Shown here one piece after another: positions 60,330 to 64,000 of a stretch of 64,000 nucleotides of DNA (positions within the stretch are counted from its first letter, which is position 1; each line of letters begins with the position of its first letter). The position numbers and the translations under genes are program-made. The DNA lies in contig JBDSZL010000084.1 in NCBI GenBank assembly GCA_039925145.1, forward strand, positions 13,471 through 77,470. The letters run 5' to 3'. Below the pieces are notes generated by a model. It did not search any database. It was given only the letters and a program-made list of their open reading frames with translations, and was not told the DNA's origin. The stretch comes from JBDSZL01 sp039925145 (GTDB taxonomy: Bacteria; Acidobacteriota; Vicinamibacteria; Vicinamibacterales; SCN-69-37).

Positions 60330-62105
60330 ATGATCAAGGCGCTCTCGCGCCTGCTTCCTTACGTTCTCCGCGTCCGTCGGTCCCTCGCCGCAGGGTTGCT
60401 GTGTGTGCTCGCCGCCACGGTGCTCTCCCTCGTGTCTCCCTGGGTCCTGAAGTACGTCGTGGACGGCCTGGTGCAGGGAATGAGTCGTGGCCGGCTGGGC
60501 CTGTATGCGTTGGCGACGGTCGGGCTGGCCGTCGCAGACGGCTGGTTCCGGTACCTGATGCGCAAACGTCTTATCGGCGCATCGAGGCAGATCGAATACG
60601 AACTTCGGCAAGTTTTTTTTGCCCATCTCGAGCGACTGCCCCCATCGTACTTCCAGGCAAACCGCACGGGCGATCTGATGTCGCGTGCGACCAACGACCT
60701 CTCCGCGGTCCGGATGATGGTTGGTCCCGCGCTGATGTACTTTGCCAGCACGGCGCTCGGCTTCATCATCGCGCTGGTCGTGATGTTCTGGATCGATGCC
60801 CGGCTGACCTGGCTGGCGTTGCTTCCCCTGCCTGGCGTCACCATCGGCACGCGGTACTTCGGCAAGGCGATTCACGATCGCTTCGAGCGCATCCAGGCGC
60901 AGCTCTCTCACATGAGCGCCGTGATCCAGGAGGCGCTGGCCGGCGTCCGGGTCGTGCGCGCTTACGGGCAAGAAGATGCAGAGCGCACGCGGTTCGGCAG
61001 GGCCAACGACGAGTACGTCACCCGCAATCGTGGGTTGATCCAGTTGCAGGCGGCGTTCTATCCAACGCTCACGCTCTGTTTCGGGCTGAGCGGGTTGCTC
61101 GTGCTGTGGTTCGGTGGACGGGACGTCATCGCAGGCCGGCTCACGCTCGGCGAGTTCGTGGCGTTCAGCCGCTACCTGGTGCTGCTGAGTTGGCCGCTCA
61201 TCGCATTTGGCTGGGTGATCAATCTGGTTCAGCGCGGGGTGGCGTCGTGGGAACGCATGCTTGAGGTGATCGACGCGCCGGCGGGGCCGGCCGCAATTTC
61301 GAGTCCCCGACCTGAAGGGGGCCGCCAGGCGTCGACGCTGAGAGGTCGGATCGAGGCGCGCCACTTGAGTTTTCGGTATCCTGGCGCCACGTCAGACGCC
61401 CTCGAAGACATTTCGTTCGCGCTCGAGGCGGGGCAGACGCTGGCGCTCGTCGGATCCACCGGCTGCGGCAAATCCACCCTCGTCGACCTGCTCGTGCGGC
61501 TGCGCGAGCCGCCCCGTGGCACGCTGTTCATGGACGGCGTGGACATCTGCGAGATCGCCGCCGACGAGCTTCGCGCGACGATTGCGCTCGTGCCGCAGGA
61601 GCCGTTTCTCTTCTCGGAGTCCATTGGCGGCAACATCGTCTTCGGCCTCGGCGACGAGTGGGGCAACGAGCTCGGCCGGGCGCGCGCGTCGGAGGCCGCA
61701 GCGCAGGCTGCGCTCGACGGCGACATCGCGGGCTTTCCCAACGGCTACGACACGCTCGTGGGAGAACGGGGAATCACGCTCTCGGGCGGTCAGAAGCAGC
61801 GCGTCGCCATTGCGCGGGCCCTCGCCATGGACGCGCGCGTCCTGGTGCTCGACGACGCGCTGTCAGCCGTAGACACTGCAACGGAGGAGGCGGTGCTTCG
61901 AGGCCTGAGACAGATTCGGCAGGGACGCACTTGCATCATCGTTTCTCACCGCGTGTCCACCGTGCGGGACGCCGATCTGATTCTGGTGCTCGACGCAGGT
62001 CGGGTCATCGAGTCGGGCACGCACGATCGACTGGTGGCGCAGGGCGGGACCTACTCGATGATGCACGAGCGGCAGTTGCTCGAGCAGGAAGTGCTCAGCG
62101 CGTGA
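60330..62105 (+). CDS. ABC exporter half-transporter with degenerate ATP site (MdlA-like)
   Basis: A 591-residue protein: six membrane spans (about 15-300) and a C-terminal ATPase with Walker A GSTGCGKST, signature LSGGQKQR and Walker B VLVLDDALSAVD. The catalytic Glu after Walker B is Asp, which in heterodimeric exporters marks the weakly hydrolysing site (as in MdlA or TM287). The start at 60330 is preferred; 7 residues earlier is possible. It pairs with the next gene, 4 bp downstream, whose site is canonical. The cargo is unknown (lipid, peptide or drug). Confidence 0.93.
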   Translation: MIKALSRLLPYVLRVRRSLAAGLLCVLAATVLSLVSPWVLKYVVDGLVQGMSRGRLGLYALATVGLAVADGWFRYLMRKRLIGASRQIEYELRQVFFAHLERLPPSYFQANRTGDLMSRATNDLSAVRMMVGPALMYFASTALGFIIALVVMFWIDARLTWLALLPLPGVTIGTRYFGKAIHDRFERIQAQLSHMSAVIQEALAGVRVVRAYGQEDAERTRFGRANDEYVTRNRGLIQLQAAFYPTLTLCFGLSGLLVLWFGGRDVIAGRLTLGEFVAFSRYLVLLSWPLIAFGWVINLVQRGVASWERMLEVIDAPAGPAAISSPRPEGGRQASTLRGRIEARHLSFRYPGATSDALEDISFALEAGQTLALVGSTGCGKSTLVDLLVRLREPPRGTLFMDGVDICEIAADELRATIALVPQEPFLFSESIGGNIVFGLGDEWGNELGRARASEAAAQAALDGDIAGFPNGYDTLVGERGITLSGGQKQRVAIARALAMDARVLVLDDALSAVDTATEEAVLRGLRQIRQGRTCIIVSHRVSTVRDADLILVLDAGRVIESGTHDRLVAQGGTYSMMHERQLLEQEVLSA

Positions 62106-62109
62106 GCTG

Positions 62110-63894
62110 ATGTCGGATCATCACGAAGAGTCTTCAGTCGTCGGAAGCTACGACCCGCAGCTGATGCGTCGTCTATTGCAGTACGTCCGGCCGCACGCGC
62201 GAACCGTGCTGCTGGCCGGCTTGGCCATGCTCGTGGCCGCCGCTGTGGAGCTGCTCCAGCCCTGGTTCACCCAGCAGACAATCGATCGGTACATCGTGCG
62301 TGGGGATCTCGTCGGTCTCAGGGCAATCTCCGTTGTGTTCCTCACCCTGCTGGTCGTCGGGTTTCTGGCCGAGTACGTCCAGACCTACCTTCTCCAGACC
62401 ACAGGCCAGCGAATCATGCACACGCTGCGGATGCAGCTGTATGCACATTTGCAGCGCGTGGACTTGAGCTTCTATGACAGGAATCCTGTCGGACGGCTGA
62501 TGACGCGGGTGACCACCGACGTCGACGTGCTGAACGACTTGTTCACGACCGGGGTCATCACCGTGCTGGGCGACGTGCTGGTGCTCACCGGCATCACGGT
62601 GGCGATGCTCCTCATGGACTGGCGGCTGGCCCTGGTGGCCTTCTCGGTCCTGCCTTTCATCGCCTGGGTCGCGCACTGGTTTCGAACGCGGGTGCGCGAC
62701 TCGTACCGGCAGGTGAGAGGCCTGGTGGCACGCCTGAACGCCTTCTTACAGGAACATCTGACCGGCATTTCTACGGTGCAGCTGTTCAATCAGGAGGCGC
62801 GAACGCTGCAGCGCTTCGAGGGTATCAACCGGCGCCACCGCGACGTCAACATCACGTCCATTTTCTACTACGCGGTTTTCTACCCGCTCATCGAAATCCT
62901 CGCCGCCGTATCGGGGGCGTTGATCATCTGGGTGGGGGCAGGACGGACGGTCCGAGGCACGCTCTCGATCGGCGTCCTCGTGGCGTTTCTCCAATATTCC
63001 CGCCGGTTCTTTCAGCCGATCTCCGAGCTCTCCGAAAAGTTCAACATTCTGCAGGCCGCCATGGCCGCGTCAGAACGCATTTTTGGGCTACTCGACACGA
63101 AGCCGACGCTGACGCAGCCGGCTGAACCAGCTCGTCCGTCAGCAGACGCTACGGGACCGAGCGGACGCGTAGCGTTCGAGCACGTCTGGTTCGCTTACAG
63201 CGGCGACCAGTTCGTGTTGCGTGACGTGTCGTTTGTCATCGAACCCGGACAGCGGATCGGCATCGTGGGAGCCACTGGTTCTGGCAAGACGACCATCATC
63301 AGTCTGCTGCTGCGGTTTTACGATGTCACCCGCGGCCGGATCCTCGTCGACGGGATCGATGTGCGCGACTGGGACCTGACGGCTCTCCGGGCGATGTTCG
63401 GCCTCGTGCTGCAGGACGTGCATCTGTTCTCTGGCACGATCGCGGACAACATCAGACTCGGCAACGCCTCGATTACGGTGGCCGATGTCGAGCGTGCGGC
63501 GAAGGCGGTGCACGCCGATGGTTTCATCGCGGCGCGCCCCGGAGGGTACGAGTCGGAGGTCGCCGAGCGCGGCGCCAGCCTGTCGGTGGGGCAGAAGCAG
63601 TTGCTGTCGTTTGCAAGAGCGCTCGCCTTCAACCCGGCCGTGCTGCTGCTCGACGAGGCGACCTCGAGCATCGACACCGCCACCGAGGCGCTCATCGAAG
63701 AGGCGCTCCGCGTGATCATGGCCGGCCGGACGGCGCTGGCCATCGCGCATCGGCTCTCCACCATTCAGGACATGGACAGAATCCTGGTCCTGAGTCACGG
63801 AGAGTTGCGCGAAAGCGGGACGCACCAGGAACTCGTCGCCGCGCGCGGTCTGTACTACCGTTTATATCTATTGCAGTATCGGGACGCGGTCTAG
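62110..63894 (+). CDS. ABC exporter half-transporter with intact ATP site (MdlB-like)
   Basis: A 594-residue protein with six membrane spans (about 25-310) and an ATPase having Walker A GATGSGKTT, Walker B VLLLDEATSSID with the catalytic Glu, and an H-loop AIAHRLST. Its signature motif is LSVGQKQL, one change from LSGGQ, as in MdlB-type subunits. With the upstream gene it should form an asymmetric two-subunit exporter. A palindromic repeat begins 20 nt after its stop. Confidence 0.93.
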   Translation: MSDHHEESSVVGSYDPQLMRRLLQYVRPHARTVLLAGLAMLVAAAVELLQPWFTQQTIDRYIVRGDLVGLRAISVVFLTLLVVGFLAEYVQTYLLQTTGQRIMHTLRMQLYAHLQRVDLSFYDRNPVGRLMTRVTTDVDVLNDLFTTGVITVLGDVLVLTGITVAMLLMDWRLALVAFSVLPFIAWVAHWFRTRVRDSYRQVRGLVARLNAFLQEHLTGISTVQLFNQEARTLQRFEGINRRHRDVNITSIFYYAVFYPLIEILAAVSGALIIWVGAGRTVRGTLSIGVLVAFLQYSRRFFQPISELSEKFNILQAAMAASERIFGLLDTKPTLTQPAEPARPSADATGPSGRVAFEHVWFAYSGDQFVLRDVSFVIEPGQRIGIVGATGSGKTTIISLLLRFYDVTRGRILVDGIDVRDWDLTALRAMFGLVLQDVHLFSGTIADNIRLGNASITVADVERAAKAVHADGFIAARPGGYESEVAERGASLSVGQKQLLSFARALAFNPAVLLLDEATSSIDTATEALIEEALRVIMAGRTALAIAHRLSTIQDMDRILVLSHGELRESGTHQELVAARGLYYRLYLLQYRDAV

Positions 63895-63914
63895 CGCACG
63901 GGAGTCGATCCAGA

Positions 63915-63942
63915 AGACCGGGTCTCTTAAGAGACCCGGTCT
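63915..63942. repeat. 28-bp perfect palindrome of the GAGACC(C/G)GGTCTC family
   Basis: Two opposite copies of the repeat core joined by TT/AA form a perfect inverted repeat of 28 bp, centred at 63928/63929. A partial further copy (GGAGACCGG) starts near 63959 at the window edge. It lies 20 nt after the stop of the ABC gene, so it could fold as a strong RNA hairpin that protects or ends the transcript. The last ~60 bp of the window hold no gene. Confidence 0.88.
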
Positions 63943-64000
63943 CGAAGGTCACCCGCGAGGAGACCGGATGTGTTTCTCGGCCGAAAAGACCAAGCCTCAC

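Noticed and set aside
60315..61364. N-terminal extension of the outer-membrane barrel frame on the minus strand
   Set aside because: Lies antisense over the ABC exporter gene; the signal peptide sets the start at 60314.

Overview
The window is a 64 kb piece of a GC-rich (roughly two-thirds G+C), gene-dense bacterial chromosome. The gene families point to an acidobacterium, most likely of the Vicinamibacteria type. They include a DUF1592-type cytochrome paired with a DUF1552 Tat protein, a TonB receptor with a carboxypeptidase-regulatory N-terminus, GMC oxidoreductase with a gluconate-dehydrogenase-3 partner, a RoxA-like di-haem cytochrome, and many proteins with NHL or FHA domains. This is inferred from family content; no rRNA or other marker is present.

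Layout. 1-3.1 kb: a RoxA-like di-haem cytochrome c (5' end outside the window) and a membrane-anchored partner. 3.2-5.6 kb: a complete IS66 element with an 8-bp target duplication, sitting on the last codon of a malate synthase gene (5.5-7.4 kb). 7.4-10.7 kb: a decayed flavoprotein relic, RNase HI, a YihY/BrkB membrane protein and an NHL beta-propeller protein. 10.8-12.7 kb: htpG. 12.9-21.6 kb: the most striking region, a tightly overlapping minus-strand operon (FhaA-like protein, 31-residue membrane peptide, PP2C phosphatase with a beta-helix ectodomain, Ser/Thr kinase, a fused RodA/FtsW-PBP2 cell-wall synthase, second FhaA-like protein), with a winged-helix/FHA regulator divergent from it. 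It is a rearranged counterpart of the actinobacterial fhaA-fhaB-pstP-rodA-pbpA-pknA-pknB cluster. 22.4-26.5 kb: Smr protein, SGNH hydrolase, GIY-YIG protein and an ABC exporter pair. 26.6-31.6 kb: DUF1592 cytochrome, nucleoside-hydrolase-like protein and DUF1552 protein.

31.6-33.4 kb is a gene graveyard: a frameshifted rnhA copy, a vapBC-type toxin-antitoxin pair, a decayed NHL-protein tail and a two-repeat CRISPR-like relic. The rnhA and NHL relics keep the order and strand of the intact genes at 7.8-10.7 kb. 33.4-37.1 kb: MFS transporter and a GMC dehydrogenase pair. 37.2-42.6 kb: rsmH, uppP, an aldo/keto reductase, a small membrane protein and a lipoprotein. 42.6-49.2 kb: a sugar-catabolic run (MFS, Gfo/Idh/MocA dehydrogenase, TIM-barrel isomerase, xylulokinase, xylose isomerase) in which xylulokinase seems to start at an ATT codon. 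49.2-53.5 kb: a minisatellite, GAF protein, lytic transglycosylase and aminotransferase. 53.6-63.9 kb: TonB receptor, large GT-C-like membrane protein, outer-membrane barrel and a heterodimeric MdlAB-like ABC exporter.

A palindromic repeat family with core GAGACC(C/G)GGTCTC occurs after htpG, after xylA and after the last ABC gene, always just downstream of a gene. No tRNA or rRNA gene was recognised.
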